From: Heloderma charlesbogerti
Taxonomy: Eukaryota > Chordata > Lepidosauria > Squamata > Helodermatidae
Direction of reading: 5' to 3'
Assembly (NCBI GenBank): GCA_026122225.1
Contig: JANEZZ010002357.1
Span: 1-64,000 of the forward strand
Length of the DNA stretch: 64,000 nt
The notes below the pieces were generated by a model that saw nothing but the letters and a program-made list of their open reading frames with translations, was not told where the DNA came from and made no database searches. Positions within the stretch are counted from its first letter, which is position 1. Each line of letters begins with the position of its first letter. This document shows positions 43,403 through 54,343 of the stretch, one piece after another. Made by a program: the position numbers and the translations under genes.

Positions 43403-43971
43403 GGACAAAGTGCGTACCCCACAAAGACTTGTGCAGGGGTGGAGACTATATAGGGCAGACATCGCCAGGCCTCTCAGAGCTGTGGGCCCCCACTGGAGTT
43501 CCCTTTGTCCCTGTCTTTCAGGGGGCCTCGGTTGTAGCGCGCAGTTCTGTACAGGATTGGTTTTGTGTCCTTTGGGGTCACTCCCAATACTTCCATCATG
43601 ATTTTATCCCTGCGCTCAGTATGCCCCTTCCTCCCACAGTGCAGGCTGCACCACTAAGAGAAAACCCCTCCTGTCCTGGAGCTCATCCAACTCTGTCTCC
43701 CTCCTTGTGCCTATACCAAGCTGGGACCCTGCAACACTTGTCAGGCTGGGCTTCTTCTTTAAAGTTTGGTTTAGCTATACGCTGCATCTCCACAGTGAGC
43801 TGTGCCCAAAGTGGCTCAGAATACACATCAGTTAATGAGAATACAACATCGCTCTATCTATCTATCCGCACAGACACAGACACACACACAAAACGTCACT
43901 GAAAATGAGATTCTTCATTGGTCACAGTGGGTGAGAGGGTGTAACCGGAGATGACCTTCCCACTGTGCATT

Positions 43972-44062
43972 GGGACCTTCCTGCATTGAGCAGGGGGTTG
44001 GACTCGATGGCCTTGTAGGCCCCTTCCAACCCTACTATTCTATGATTCTATGATTCTGTGAC
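43972..44062 (+). mobile_element. CR1 LINE 3' tail
   Basis: GCATTGAGCAGGGGGTTGGA, CTCGATGGCCTTGTAGGCCC and repeated ATTCTATG end units. Confidence 0.9.
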
Positions 44063-45960
44063 CTGAGGTCATTTACAGGTGGAATACATCCAAAGGAGTA
44101 AAACCAGGCAGACAAAGCAAAACATCAACGCAAGAAAGATTTGACAAAAAAAGAAGAAGCTAAGCCAACTCTCACTGCTAAAGCTAGTCTTGCCTCACTC
44201 CAAGGAGCCTCAGCAACCTGGCTTCAATCCAGTTGAGGATCGTGGGGGCCAGACAGTGACGGCTCTGGGTTCTTAAGGGCCCTTGGCAAGAGACCATCTG
44301 GGGCCTGCTCCCTTGGCACCTTCGCACCGCCACTGACACCAGCTGCTATGGCTCCTCCCCCTCTTTCTCACCATGGCGACCGCTTGCGTGCTTTGCAGGC
44401 AGAGAGCCAGGGAGCAAGTGGGCCGTGGCACCTCCTGCTCCTCCTTCTCACTGCTACTGTTGTCTGGGCCAGAGTGAGAGGCAGGGGAACAAGCAGATTG
44501 CAATGGGAAGGAGGTGGGCCAACTCCAGGGGCTCTGGTCAGTGGGCCCCTGCTGGGGTGTGGGTCCTTGGCAACTGCCCAGCCATGCCTGCCCTTGATGC
44601 TGGACCTGGGGTGGAACCTTCTCACCAGACTAGATGGTTCACAGCTGGCTCCCTCATCTCTCCTCCTGAGGAGGCTGGCAGGAGTAAGAGGGAAGGGCGA
44701 TGAGCCTTATTCCAAACAAAGAATTTGGAACTGACTCCACAGGTGGTTTCAGACCTTTGCACCATCCTCTACTGCATCTACTTCATTTTGCACTAAAAAA
44801 AAAAGCCCAAAGGGTGCTGCTGTGAAAGAAGTTAGATCAGTTCCTGCAAATGGAATGCTAACGTTTCTTTTAGCTTCAAAAACCCTGCTTAATCTAGCCT
44901 TTCATGTTAGAACCAATCTTCCTCAGCCTGCAACCTTCCAGCTAAATTCACTAAGTAGGTTATCCTACTACATCACTGCTGATTGATTCGAATATATTTT
45001 TTGTTCCTCCGTATCATCAGGCGTCAACAGTTAAGCGTAAGACCTTGAAGAAAGTTTATCCGATGGCAGTTTTACGAAAGCAAAAAAAGAAAGAAAGAAA
45101 GAAATGCTTAGCTTGAATGCCAATGAACTCTTGCATTTTAAACAGAAAAAAACCCTTAAATCCGCTCCTGGATTTACAAAAGAAACAGTGGGTCGAAGAG
45201 TGGGGTGGGGGAAAGTCTGATTAATACTAGAATGTGTTTTCTTTACTGTGACAAAAGCACTCAAGCTCCAAGCAACGGAGAAAAATCAAGTTCCTTCTGT
45301 TTGGGGTTTGCCTTCTGCCTTACAGTGTCACCAAGGTATTGCTGCTGGGACCAAATATAATCTGCAAAGTCTAATATGCATATGCAAAACAACCTTAGCA
45401 GGGAAAAGAAAGCTTGGAAGCACATATTTACCACCTGTCCCTGACAAACAGGGAGCTCGTCTCCATTTCTGGAAAGGGAAGCTTGAGAAATAATCTTTGC
45501 ATCACATTTGGGGGTGGGGTGGGGGTCACAAACGGTAGCAACAGCCAAGCTGGCTGGTTGCAAGCACTTTGTCTGCTAGCATAAGACAACGCAAACTCCG
45601 AAACAATGAGAACGCAAAGATCAGGAAGGACACCCCTGATGGTGCTGTTGCCTCTGCATGCTTCAGCTCAGCATAGTCACTGATTATATGGTGCCTGTCA
45701 CACTTGCACAGATGGAGAGAAGTCTGCGCATATGCTCACCAGCCACCTCGCCACAGCCACTTGTGAAAGTGTTAGCTGTGTAAACAAGTAGAAATACAAG
45801 AGTGCACATTCACAGGGACTGACAGATCCAGAGGGCAAACATAAGGAATGCAACAGAGGCCTGACAGCTTCACTGCAGCTGTAGAATTCTGAAGTAAGAG
45901 GTGGCCATGATGTTTTTTTTATGGTGCTGTGATCTCATTGTGTGTCAGCTTTCCCCATCC
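44063..45960. other. Non-coding; possible small hAT remnant at 44256-44337
   Basis: CAGTGACGGCTCTGGG and GCACCGCCACTG could be TIRs of an 82-bp remnant, but no duplication supports it. The rest is unrecognised intronic sequence with short ATCC repeats near 45966. Confidence 0.35.
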
Positions 45961-46004
45961 CGCAGATATCCATCCATCCATCCATCCTCCCCTTAAAGGC
46001 ATCC

Positions 46005-46090
46005 CCATGTTAGTGTTGCCGGTGCTGGGCTGGATGGACCAATGGTCTGCCCTCAGAATAAGGCAGATGCCCAGGTTCCTATGTGCTATG
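46005..46090 (+). mobile_element. tRNA-Ala-derived SINE 3' fragment
   Basis: GGCTGGATGGACCAATGGTC, TGCCCTCAGAATAAGGCAG and GTTCCTATG match the SINE end in order. Confidence 0.65.
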
Positions 46091-46147
46091 ACCAGGTGAT
46101 CCCTGTGCCTGCTTGTTCAGCCTGCTGTCCTGGTGCTAACTGTTGAC

Positions 46148-47108
46148 AGACAACAATCTTGTGCTCTTCAACATTTTAATTAATGACTTGGAGGAGGAGG
46201 TGCAGGGAATGCTGATCAAATCTGCAGATGACACAAAACTGGGCGGGATAGCTAATACCCTGGAAGACAAACAAAATTCGAAGTGATCTTGATAGGCTGG
46301 AGCGCTGGGCTGAAAACAACACAATGAAATTTAACAGGGATAAATGCCAAGTTCTGCACCTAGGGAAAAGAAACCAAATGCACAGCTACAAGATGGGGGA
46401 TACTTGGCCCAACAATACTAACAGCGAGAAGAATCTTGGAATTGCTGTAGATCACAAGCTGAATGTGATCTACAACAATGTGATGTGGCTGCAAAAAAAA
46501 CAAATGCTATTTTGAGTTGCATTAATAGAAGTATAGCTTCCAAATCTCATGAAGTACTAGTTCCCCTCTACTCAGCACTGGTTAGGCCTCGTCTTGAGTA
46601 GTGTGTCTAGTTCTGGGCACCGCACTTTAAGAAGGATGCAGACAAACTGGACAAGGTTCAGAGGGGGGCAACGAAGCTGATCAGGGGACTGGAAACAAAG
46701 CCCTATGAAGAGAGACTGAAAGAACTGGGCGTGGTTAGCCTTGAGAAGAGAAGACTGAGGGGAGAGATGATAGCGCTCTTCAAGTACTGGAAAAGTTGTC
46801 ACAGAGAGGAAGGCCAGCATCTCTTCTCAAACATCCCAGAGTGCAGGACACGGAATCATGGGCTCAAGTGACAGGAAGCCAGATTCTGGCTGAACATCAG
46901 GAAAAACTTCCTGACTGTTAGAGCAATACGACAATGGAACCAATTACCTAGGGAGGTGGTGGACTCTCCCACACTGGAGGCATTCAAGATGAAGCTGGAC
47001 AGCCATCTCTCAGGCATACTTTGACTTGGATTCCTGCATTGAACAGGGGGTTGGACTCGATGGTCTTATAGGCCCCTTCCAACTCTACTATTCTATGATT
47101 CTATGATG
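46148..47108 (+). mobile_element. 5'-truncated CR1 LINE, RT remnant and 3' end
   Basis: It opens at the RT motif B/C interval (LFNILINDLEEEVQGML in consensus frame, KSADDTKLGG replacing the FADD motif). It continues through MKFNRDKCQVLHLGKRNQMH to the CR1 end ATTCTATGATTCTATGATGG. It is disrupted by small indels and shares the late TGA with 29.2 kb. Opposite orientation to the 29-33 kb copy. Confidence 0.88.
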
Positions 47109-47168
47109 GTTCTTCATCTTTAAGCTGGAACTGGACAGGACAGAGGGGACCTGGGCAGCCAAGCCCTA

Positions 47169-47201
47169 GGACAGGACAGGACAGGACAGGACAGGACAGG
47201 A
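47169..47201. repeat. (ACAGG)n microsatellite
   Basis: Six or more AGGAC pentamer units in a row. Confidence 0.92.
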
Positions 47202-47509
47202 AGAGCTTTATAACTGGATTCTTCTGAATACACACACTGGGCCTGAAATTTGGTGTGTGTGTGTGTGGGGGGGGGCAAATGCAGCTAAAGGGTGAAATGG
47301 CATTGTGTTGGGGGCTGGGGCAATATGGTAGCACTTTCTCAGTGTTTGATCTATAATAGCCTTTTCCCAAATGCAAGACCTGGGCTGAAGCTGCAATCAC
47401 CTTTTAACAATATGTGTATGTGCAAACTCAGCCTTAATGTCACTGATGTTCCCAAAATGGAAGAAAAGAATGGTAGCCCAAAGACTTGAGGGAAGTCATG
47501 CTTTAATTA

Positions 47510-48965
47510 AACATGGCTCACATCTGAAAATGAAACCAACCCGTACATTATGCTCTGCATTTAAGTCTCTCCTCTGGGAGCCTCCTCCAAGGAAGGCTCG
47601 GAGGGCAGCAACAAGGGAGAGGGCCTTCTTGGTGGTGGCCCCCCTTTTCTAGAATAATCTCCCTGATGAGGCCTGCCTGGCACCAACATTGTCATCTTGT
47701 CAGTGTCAGGTTAAAACTGCCCTCTTCTCTTAGGCATTTGGCAGCATATAAGGAGTCCCATTGATCGTCTCTGCCTGATTGTTTTAAATTTATTTATTTA
47801 TTTATATTAATTAATTAAATGTATTAATTGCCCATCTGGCTGGTCACCCGGACACTCTGGGCAATGTACAACAATAAAAACAGTTTATACAATAAAATTC
47901 AACATTTAAAACATCACATTTCTAAAATTACCCTAGCCCAACCCAAATGCCTGCCTGAACAACCATGTTTTTAATGCATGGCGGAAGCTCATTAAAGAGG
48001 GGACATGGCGGATATCCCTAGGGAGGGAGTTCCACAGAGTGGGGGCCACCACAGAAAAGGCCTTCTCCCTCTCCCTCGTCCTCACCAGCCTAGCTGTCCT
48101 GGCTGATGGGACAGACAGAAGGCCATACGAGGCTGAGATCTTGTTGAGCGGTCTATCTGGTGTAGCTGGAGGCGCTCCTTGAGATAGGCTGGGCTGGAAC
48201 CTTATAGGGTTTTAAAGGTCAAAACCAACACCTTGAATGTGGCCCGGAAAACAACTGGTAGCTAGTGCAGCTCCTTCAGCACTGGAGTGATGTGATCTCT
48301 CCGGTGGCTGCCTGTAATCAGGCAAGCCGCCGCGTTCTGTACCAGCTGCAGCTTCCGAACCATCTTCAAGGGTAACCCCACATAGAGCACATTACAGTAG
48401 TTTAGATGAGAGGAGACCAGGGCATGTACTACCAATGGGAGCAGATGGTCGGGAAGGTAGGGGTGCAGCCGCCATATCAGATGGAGTTGGTACAGCGCTG
48501 TCCGGCTCACAGCTGACACCTGAGCCTCCATGGACAGCTGGGAGTCTAAGGCGACCCCCAAGCTGCAGACCTGGTCTTTCAAGGGTAACCGTACCCCACT
48601 CAACACCAGGTCAACATCCCCCAACCTCCTCTTGTCTCCCACCAAAAGTATCTCGGTCTTGTCAGGGTTCAGCTTCAGCTTGTTCCTCCCATCCATCCAG
48701 CCACTCACCATCTCCAGACATTTGGACAGGGATTCTATGGCCAACCTTGGTGAAGATTTGAATGAGAGGTAGAGCTGCATGTCATCCGCATACCGATGAC
48801 ACCGCATAAAATGGTTTTAGATGTATGTTGTTGTGTGTGCTATTCCTTCTATCTCATTATGTGAATGGTTTTCTACTTTATATAATGTATTTTAATTTTT
48901 TTTAATTTTTGTGAACTACCCAGAGAGCTTCAGCTATGGGGCGGTACAGAAATATAATAAACAAA
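47510..48965 (+). mobile_element. L2-clade LINE 3' part, split by a second L2
   Basis: The C-terminal coding block (AAGGCTCGGAGGGCAGCAAC, GAGAGGGCCTTCTTGGTGGT) and UTR run to 47785 (CTGATTGTTTTA). They resume at about 48814 (GATGTATGTTGTTGTGTG) and finish with GTGAACTACCCAGAGAGCTT and a GGCGGTACAGAAATATAATA tail. The middle is a minus-strand L2. Confidence 0.8.
47786..48812 (-). mobile_element. 5'-truncated L2-clade LINE inserted in another L2
   Basis: The minus-strand frame (48807-48262) starts at the catalytic motif, CHRYADDMQLYLSF. It contains NKLKLNPDKTEILLVGD, VRLPLKDQVCSLGVALDSQL and GLPLKMVRKLQLVQNAAACL. The 3' tail complement (TTTATTTATTTATATT) abuts the host L2. GTTTTA on both sides (47780 region and 48810 region) may be its target duplication. 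Confidence 0.88.
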
Positions 48966-49740
48966 ATGAAAATGTAAGGGGCTTGTTTGCCAAGGTTCAT
49001 GTAAACAGCATTAAAAATGGGGTGGCAACTTTTCCCAAGTGCATTTTAGTGATAGCCCCCATCAGACTGCAAGCTGGAGTGGATCTCGGCACCATCTCGC
49101 CATGCCAATTTCTCATAACGGCCTGGCTTGAAAGTCAATGGCAGTGAAAGAACGTCATGAGCATTCCAGTAATGGAATAAAAATGGGTGTCAGCATAACA
49201 TCAGCAACATTGTTCTCTTAGTCTCTCACCCTCCAAGCTCGCCACCATGACAATTGCTTTCTGTCAGCAATTTGCTACGAACAGGTTACAGGCTGAGAGG
49301 ATATTTTGACATCAGCCAAGTAAACTTTCTGATAAAGTGAGCAGCAGAGTCACACAAGCACCAGCAAAATTCAATAGGCACATGGAGAGAACCACGTATA
49401 CCTGCCTGTGATATAGCTATTAAAGATGAGGAGCCTGTCTGAATAAAGAGGTGGCAACCCTGCTTCAGGACCACAAGTGTGGCTGAATAAACAGGCAATC
49501 CAACCCAGGCTTTTAAGATCTGAGCACTCAAAGCCCTGGGACTGGTTGGACCAATCTGTTAGTTTGGCTTCCTTCTGCATTCACTTTTTTTTTTTTAAAT
49601 CAAGTTCTTTCCATCTTGAATATGAAGAAATTTGCAAATTCTGGCACATTCGTAGCAAAAATGAACTCAAAACAAAATTCTCACCCATGCTCATCTATGC
49701 CACAAAATTCTCATCTAAGCTACAGCTCAGCAGAATCCTT
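48966..49740. other. Non-coding, no recognised feature
   Basis: Intronic sequence, poly-T at 49585-49597. Confidence 0.45.
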
Positions 49741-49960
49741 GGGAAGGAAGGCATTTAGAGTGAGAGCCAAGTGAGTGGGAAGGACTAGAAACAAGAGGTG
49801 TAAATTGCAGGGAAACAGCTTTCGGCTAAACATTAGGAGAAACTTTCTAATGACAAGAGCCGTTTGGCAGAGGAACGCTGCCTTGGGAGGTGGTGGGCTC
49901 TCCTTTTTTGGAGATATTTAAGCAGAAGCTGGACTTCCATCTGTCAGGAATTCTGTAGTG

Positions 49961-50111
49961 TGGGGGTCCCCAGCCTTTTTGGTCCTGTTGGCACATTTGG
50001 GAAGTTTAGAAACTGCTGTGGGCAGCATTATAAAATGGCTCCCACAGAGGATATGGCTAGTCACATAATGGCTGCTGTGGGGGCTTGCATAGTCAAAAGT
50101 GAGCTAAAGAG

Positions 50112-50144
<33 letters not shown>

Positions 50145-50911
50145 GGGGAGAAATAGTGAGGCTAGAGGCTGGGAGGCAGGGGAAAATAGCAAGGCAAAGG
50201 GGGAGAGGGAAGAGAAAGAGCAAGGCTAGAGGCTGGGAGGGGAGAAACAGAGAGAGAAAGAGGCGGGGAGAGAAACAGTAAGGCTAGGGGAGGGAGAAAC
50301 AGCAAGGCAAAGGGGTAGAAAAAGAGCAAGGCTAGAGGCTAGGAGGGGAAGAAACAATTATCTGAAGAGGTGAGGGGAGAAAGAGCAAGGGTAGAGGCCA
50401 CTGTGTGTGTGTATGTGTGTGTGTGGAGAAACAACAATGTAAAGAGATGGGGAAAGAAACACTGAAGCCAGAGGCTGGGAGGGAAGGGGAAACAGCAAGG
50501 CAAAGGGGGAGAGGGGAGAGAAAGAGCAAGGCTAGAGGCTGGGAGGGGGGGAGAAAGAAGAAGGCTAGGCAGGGAGAAGCGAGAGAAATAGCAAGGACGG
50601 GGTTGGGGGGAGAAAAATAGTGAGGCTAGAGACTGGGACTGGGGAGAGAGAGCACAGAGGGGGAAGGTCTGTGTGGAAGGAAAATTGGGTGGGGCCAGAA
50701 AGCAACTTTTTTATTCTCTGCCTGCCTGCCTGCCAACAACTGATCTGCAGCAGGTCCAGGAACAGGAAGGAGAAGCTGGTGCCCTAACATTTTTCAAGTT
50801 TTTCATTTAAAATTTGTTTTGAAGGGGGCAGGGAGTGAAGAGCTCCATGGGTGCCATTGGAGGTCCCCATGGGCACCATGGCGCCCACAGGTGCAGCATT
50901 GGGGACCCCTG
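49961..50911. mobile_element. hAT-like element, TIR CAGGGGTCCCCAAC, expanded copy with perfect 8-bp TSD
   Basis: Left end TGGGGGTCCCCAGCC and right end GGGGACCCCTG are inverted termini. CTGTAGTG at 49953-49960 and 50912-50919 is an exact 8-bp duplication. The element is 951 bp, more than twice the 423 bp of the copy at 60057-60479, because of an internal purine-rich minisatellite. No transposase is encoded. Confidence 0.9.
50120..50690. repeat. Purine-rich minisatellite inside the hAT-like element
   Basis: Variants of AGCAAGGCTAGAGGCTGGGA and GAGGGGAGAAAGAGCAAGG recur about ten times at irregular spacing, with (GT)n runs at 50114-50142 and 50402-50424. The region has almost no pyrimidine runs on the plus strand. 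Confidence 0.88.
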
Positions 50912-51024
50912 CTGTAGTGTATGACATCCTGCATTGTAGATCCTGCACTGTAGATCCTCAGCAGGGGGTTGGACTCGATTACTTCCAAGGCGCCTTCCAA
51001 TTCTAAAATTCTATGGCTTGGGGG

Positions 51025-51205
51025 TGGGTCAAAGGGGCATATTGGCCAGAGACTTGGATTAGGGTTCAAATCCTTGCTCAGTCATGAATCTCATTGTGAG
51101 ATTCTGGGCCAATCACCATACCTGCCTAATTTGAGTGAGGATAAAATAGGTTCATCCCATGTATACTTCCCTGAACTCCTTAAAGGAATGGCAGGATATA
51201 AATCT
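51025..51205 (+). mobile_element. Sauria-type tRNA SINE
   Basis: GAGACTTGGATTAGGGTTCA with B box GGTTCAAATCC, CTCAGTCATGAATCTCATTG, CTGGGCCAATCACC and a GGCAGGATATAAATCTGATA tail. Confidence 0.78.
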
Positions 51206-51207
51206 GA

Positions 51208-51208
<1 letters not shown>

Positions 51209-51255
<47 letters not shown>

Positions 51256-51256
51256 A
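51209..51256. repeat. (ATCT)n microsatellite
   Basis: About 12 uninterrupted tetramer units at the SINE tail. Confidence 0.97.
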
Positions 51257-51994
51257 TTAATATTTGTCAGCCTTTCCTCCATCCTTTTCTCCCTTCATCC
51301 GCTACCCTTAATGTTTCCACTCCAGTCATTGGGGTGAGCAACTGTATAATTTCAAATAATAAAGTACTGTGCTACAAGCCCCAAGCTATGGGGGAAGCTG
51401 AGGTGGAACTATAATCTAAATTAAAAAATAATCAGTTATTAAACTGTGGCTGCCAAAATTGCATTCAGCACTAACATCTTGCAGTGCCTCATCAGTCACA
51501 CTGGACAATTATCATCCACAATGCTCACTAGAAAAAGGCAGTACGTTACGAATTCTTCACACATTTTTCAATGTAAATGTCAAAATCCTTTTGATATCAA
51601 AATAAGTGCCAGTTAGCAGGAGCCTTCTCCACTGGACGTTTGTGGAACCAGAAAAATTCTCCAAGAATGATTTTTAGGCTATTTTTAACACAGTTGCTAT
51701 TTAACGCTACTGAAGCCTCTAAATGGAAAAGTGATCCATGTACAAGACGTAAGGGATGTTACCATCCAGTCTGAGCTCTAGTGTCCTGATAAGACAGACC
51801 CAAGGGGAAAAAAATGCATATACAGTTCATGTCCTTCAAGAAAACATTTTCTGTAGTGCTTTGACACAGGGTCAATACATAGTTTCCCATCTCAATTTGT
51901 GTTCACCTCTAAGGAACAGTTCACATGTTATAGAGACATGAACTACACGTGATCCAGCCAAAGTTAAGCACTTGTAAATTCCACTTATTACAAT
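51257..51994. other. Non-coding, no recognised feature
   Basis: Intronic sequence without a recognised gene or repeat. Confidence 0.45.
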
Positions 51995-52240
51995 TGATGG
52001 ATGGATTGCATTTCTATGCAGCCCAATAACAAAAGCTCTCTGGGAAATTCATAAAACAAGACTTAAAACCATAAAATACAATCACTTAATAAACCATACT
52101 ATGATGATCTCAAACAGTTTTAAATAACAGAGTAAAATCAGAATAAAAACCAAAGTAAAAGCCAGGAACAGTGCAAAGAACTTAAAATACACTAACAACA
52201 TTTTTAAAAAAACTAAATGACTATGAGTAAAACTGAGACA
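51995..52240 (-). mobile_element. L2-clade LINE 3' end
   Basis: GATGGATTGCATTTCTATGC, AGCCCAATAACAAAAGCTCT and CTGGGAAATTCATAAAAC are the complement of the L2 tail, followed by its AAAACCATAAAAT-rich UTR. Confidence 0.65.
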
Positions 52241-52250
52241 GTTAGAGCAA

Positions 52251-52552
52251 GGGCCATCACTCAGTGATAGAGCACATGCAAAGGTCACAGGTTCAATCCC
52301 TGGTGTCTCCATTCAAGGCCAAGAAAATTCCCTGTCTGAGACAACCCTGGTGAGGTGCTGGTAATAAGTTGTCCCCAAGCTGGTGCCCTCCAGATGTGTT
52401 AGACTACATCTCCCACAGCTGTCTGTAGGATGATGGGAGTTGTAGTTCAAATCATCTGCAGGCCACCCAGTTGAGGTAGGCTGGTATAGATAGTACTGAC
52501 CTAGATGGACCAAACTTGGTATAAGGCAGCTTCCCATGTCCCTATGACAAAT
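52251..52552 (+). mobile_element. tRNA-Ala-derived SINE interrupted by a palindromic repeat
   Basis: The head GGGCCATCACTCAGTGATAG, GAGCACATGCAAAGGTC and B box GGTTCAATCCCTGG resembles tRNA-Ala. The body stops near 52370 and resumes at about 52484 (ATAGATAGTACTGACCTAGA) to the 3' end AAGGCAGCTTCCCATGTCCC. Between lies a GCCTTCCCCAAC-family element. Confidence 0.82.
52371..52483. repeat. Palindromic repeat (GCCTTCCCCAAC family), copy 4, inside a SINE
   Basis: TCCCCAAGCTGGTGCCCTCC and GACTACATCTCCCACAGC are answered by ATGATGGGAGTTGTAGTTCA and CCCAGTTGAGGTAGGCTG. Confidence 0.78.
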
Positions 52553-53017
52553 CCATTTGACAGTCAAGGACTGATCCTTGTCCTTTGGCCCTGGGGCAAG
52601 GGGCTCAAAGAAGAAAGTGGAGGAGCATGGACCAGTAGAATGGACACAGCATGTTTTCAGATAAGGAAGTAGATCATGGCTTGCTGATGGGCCTGTGGAC
52701 AATTTCTGGTGGACCACCAACTGCTTGCTGGTTGCTTGAGTTCTTGCAAAGGATGGTGGAGTAGGTAATCCTTGCTCTGATCCAGCAAGGCACTCCTTGA
52801 ACAAGAGTGCACGCTCAGGATCACTTTAGCACCAATGAGTTAAGGCAAGCTGTAACTGTCAAGGGATTCTGAGCATTTGCTCTTTCTTTGTGGATTTAAA
52901 ACACACCAGCGAATCCTTGAAAAAAAAGAAAGGTAGAGCATGGGAGCCAGAAGCCAGCCCACACCTGACCTGGGAGGCACAGAGAAGGGATGTTTGAAAC
53001 TGAAAAGCTTGTAAGAA
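52553..53017. other. Non-coding, no recognised feature
   Basis: Intronic sequence without a recognised gene or repeat. Confidence 0.45.
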
Positions 53018-53100
53018 GGGGATCATAGAATCACAGAATCATAGGGTTGGAAGGGGCCTACAAGACCATCGAGTCTAACCCCCTGCTCAGTGCAGGAAGC
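53018..53100 (-). mobile_element. CR1 LINE 3' tail
   Basis: ATCATAGAATCACAGAATCA, TAGGGTTGGAAGGGGCCTAC and CCCCTGCTCAGTGCAGGAA are the complement of the CR1 end. Confidence 0.88.
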
Positions 53101-53103
53101 CTG

Positions 53104-53165
53104 ATTCCCAGGTGGCCTCCCATCCAAGTACTAGCCAGGGCTGACCCTGCTTAGCTTCTGAGATC
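53104..53165 (-). repeat. 5S rRNA-like fragment (5S-derived SINE or pseudogene)
   Basis: The minus strand reads GATCTCAGAAGCTAAGCAGG, then GTCAGCCCTGGCTAGTACTT, then GGATGGGAGGCCACCTGGGA. This is the 5S rRNA internal promoter region (A box and C box) with a few changes. Only about 62 bp are present, so it is not a functional 5S gene. Confidence 0.82.
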
Positions 53166-53308
53166 ATAGTCGCTCCTTGCCACAGAAGTCACTTGGGTTG
53201 GTTCACATCATTAATACATAGTGGTAATCAACAGGAGGAGTAGGGCACAACACCTTGGGAAATATCCTGAGGGACTGGAGCAAACTGACACTTGTTAGGG
53301 CTGTCAGG

Positions 53309-54343
53309 TAGGGATGGGTGGGCACCCCCATCCGGGTTCTCCCGGTGCCCGCCCAATCCCTGCCCTTGCTTGCGCACACCTGGACCCGTGCCCGATCTCC
53401 CCATTGCTCGCTGTGCCGCCCACTCTCACCCAGGCACCCTCATCAAGCTTCGCAATGACCATTTTAGAAAAATGAAATGGCTATTGCAAAAGTGCACTAT
53501 GGTTTTCCCAGTAGCAACATATGGCTGTGAGAGCTGGACTATAAGGAAGGCTGAGCACCGAAGAATTGATGCTTTCAAACTGTGGTGCTGGAGAAGACTC
53601 TTATGAGTCCCCTGGACTGCAAGGAGGTCAAATCAGTCAATCCTAAAGGAAATCAATCCTGACTGCTCATTGGAAGGACTGATACTGAAACTGAAGCTCA
53701 AATATTTTGGCCACCTAATGCGAAGAGAAAACTCCCTGGAAAAGACCCTGATGCTGGGAAAGACCGAAGGCAAAAGGAGAAGGGGACGGCAGGGGATAAG
53801 ATGGCTAGATAGCATCACCGATGCAATGAATATGAACTTGAGCACACTCCGGGAGAGAGCGGAGGACAGGAAGGCCTGGCATGCTATGGTCCATGGGGTC
53901 ACGAAGAGTCGGACATGACTTAACGACTGAACAACAACAACAAAAATGGGGCCGTGAATCGCCCATATATGCAAGACTACAGGTCTTATATATGTGTATA
54001 TGGCCATTCACAGTCCCATTTTGCATATACGCAAATGTGCACATTTTCGCAAACGTGCATATTCGCATATATGCAAAATGGGGTCATGAATATCCCATAG
54101 AGGCAAAATTACAGGTGACTGCTTGCATGTATTCTTGTGTATATGGGCGATTCACTGCTCCATTTTGCATATATGCAAATACGCACATTTCATGATTGCC
54201 ATTTTTTGAGTGTGGGCAGCTTGGTGAGCATGGGCAGGAGGCGGGGAGGGGCAGGGGCTCAGTAAGTGCAGATGGGGGGGAGGGTTGAGCAGGGGGGTTT
54301 CCACCAGATTCCCAGATGGAATCAGGCGCCTGCACCATCCCTA
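53309..54343. mobile_element. hAT-like element, TIR TAGGGATGG, split by a BovB copy
   Basis: It begins TAGGGATGGGTGGGCACC and ends GCACCATCCCTA. CTGTCAGG (53301-53308) and CTGTCAGA (54344-54351) give a 7-of-8 duplication. The interior has unusual ATATGCAAAATGGGG and GCATATACGCAAATGTGC repeats. A BovB copy at 53497-53945 sits in the middle, so the element itself is about 585 bp. Confidence 0.82.
53497..53945 (+). mobile_element. Short BovB LINE copy
   Basis: Homology starts at CTATGGTTTTCCCAGTAGCA, equal to 2452 of the left-edge BovB, and runs to the (AAC)n end. The coding frame has one nonsense change (TGG-AGA-AGA-CTC-TTA-TGA near 53606). CAAAAGTG / CAAAAATG beside the ends may be a decayed target duplication. 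Confidence 0.92.

Larger units (their letters stand above)
49760..51015 (+). mobile_element. CR1 LINE 3' end interrupted by a hAT-like element
   Basis: CR1 sequence (GGCTAAACATTAGGAGAAAC, GGGAGGTGGTGGGCTCTCC, AAGCAGAAGCTGGACTTCCA) runs to CTGTAGTG at 49960. It resumes at 50912 (CTGTAGTGTATGACATCC, CAGGGGGTTGGACTCGATTA) and ends CTAAAATTCTATGG. Confidence 0.85.

Noticed and set aside
44256..44337. Possible 82-bp hAT remnant (CAGTGACGG ... CCGCCACTG)
   Set aside because: Only the short ends match and the flanks show no 8-bp duplication, so it is left as a note only.
51209..51256. Regular direct repeats suggestive of an array
   Set aside because: It is a simple (ATCT)n microsatellite at a SINE tail; there are no spacers and no CRISPR architecture anywhere in the window.
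53104..53165. Functional 5S rRNA gene
   Set aside because: Only about half of the 5S length is present, with substitutions.
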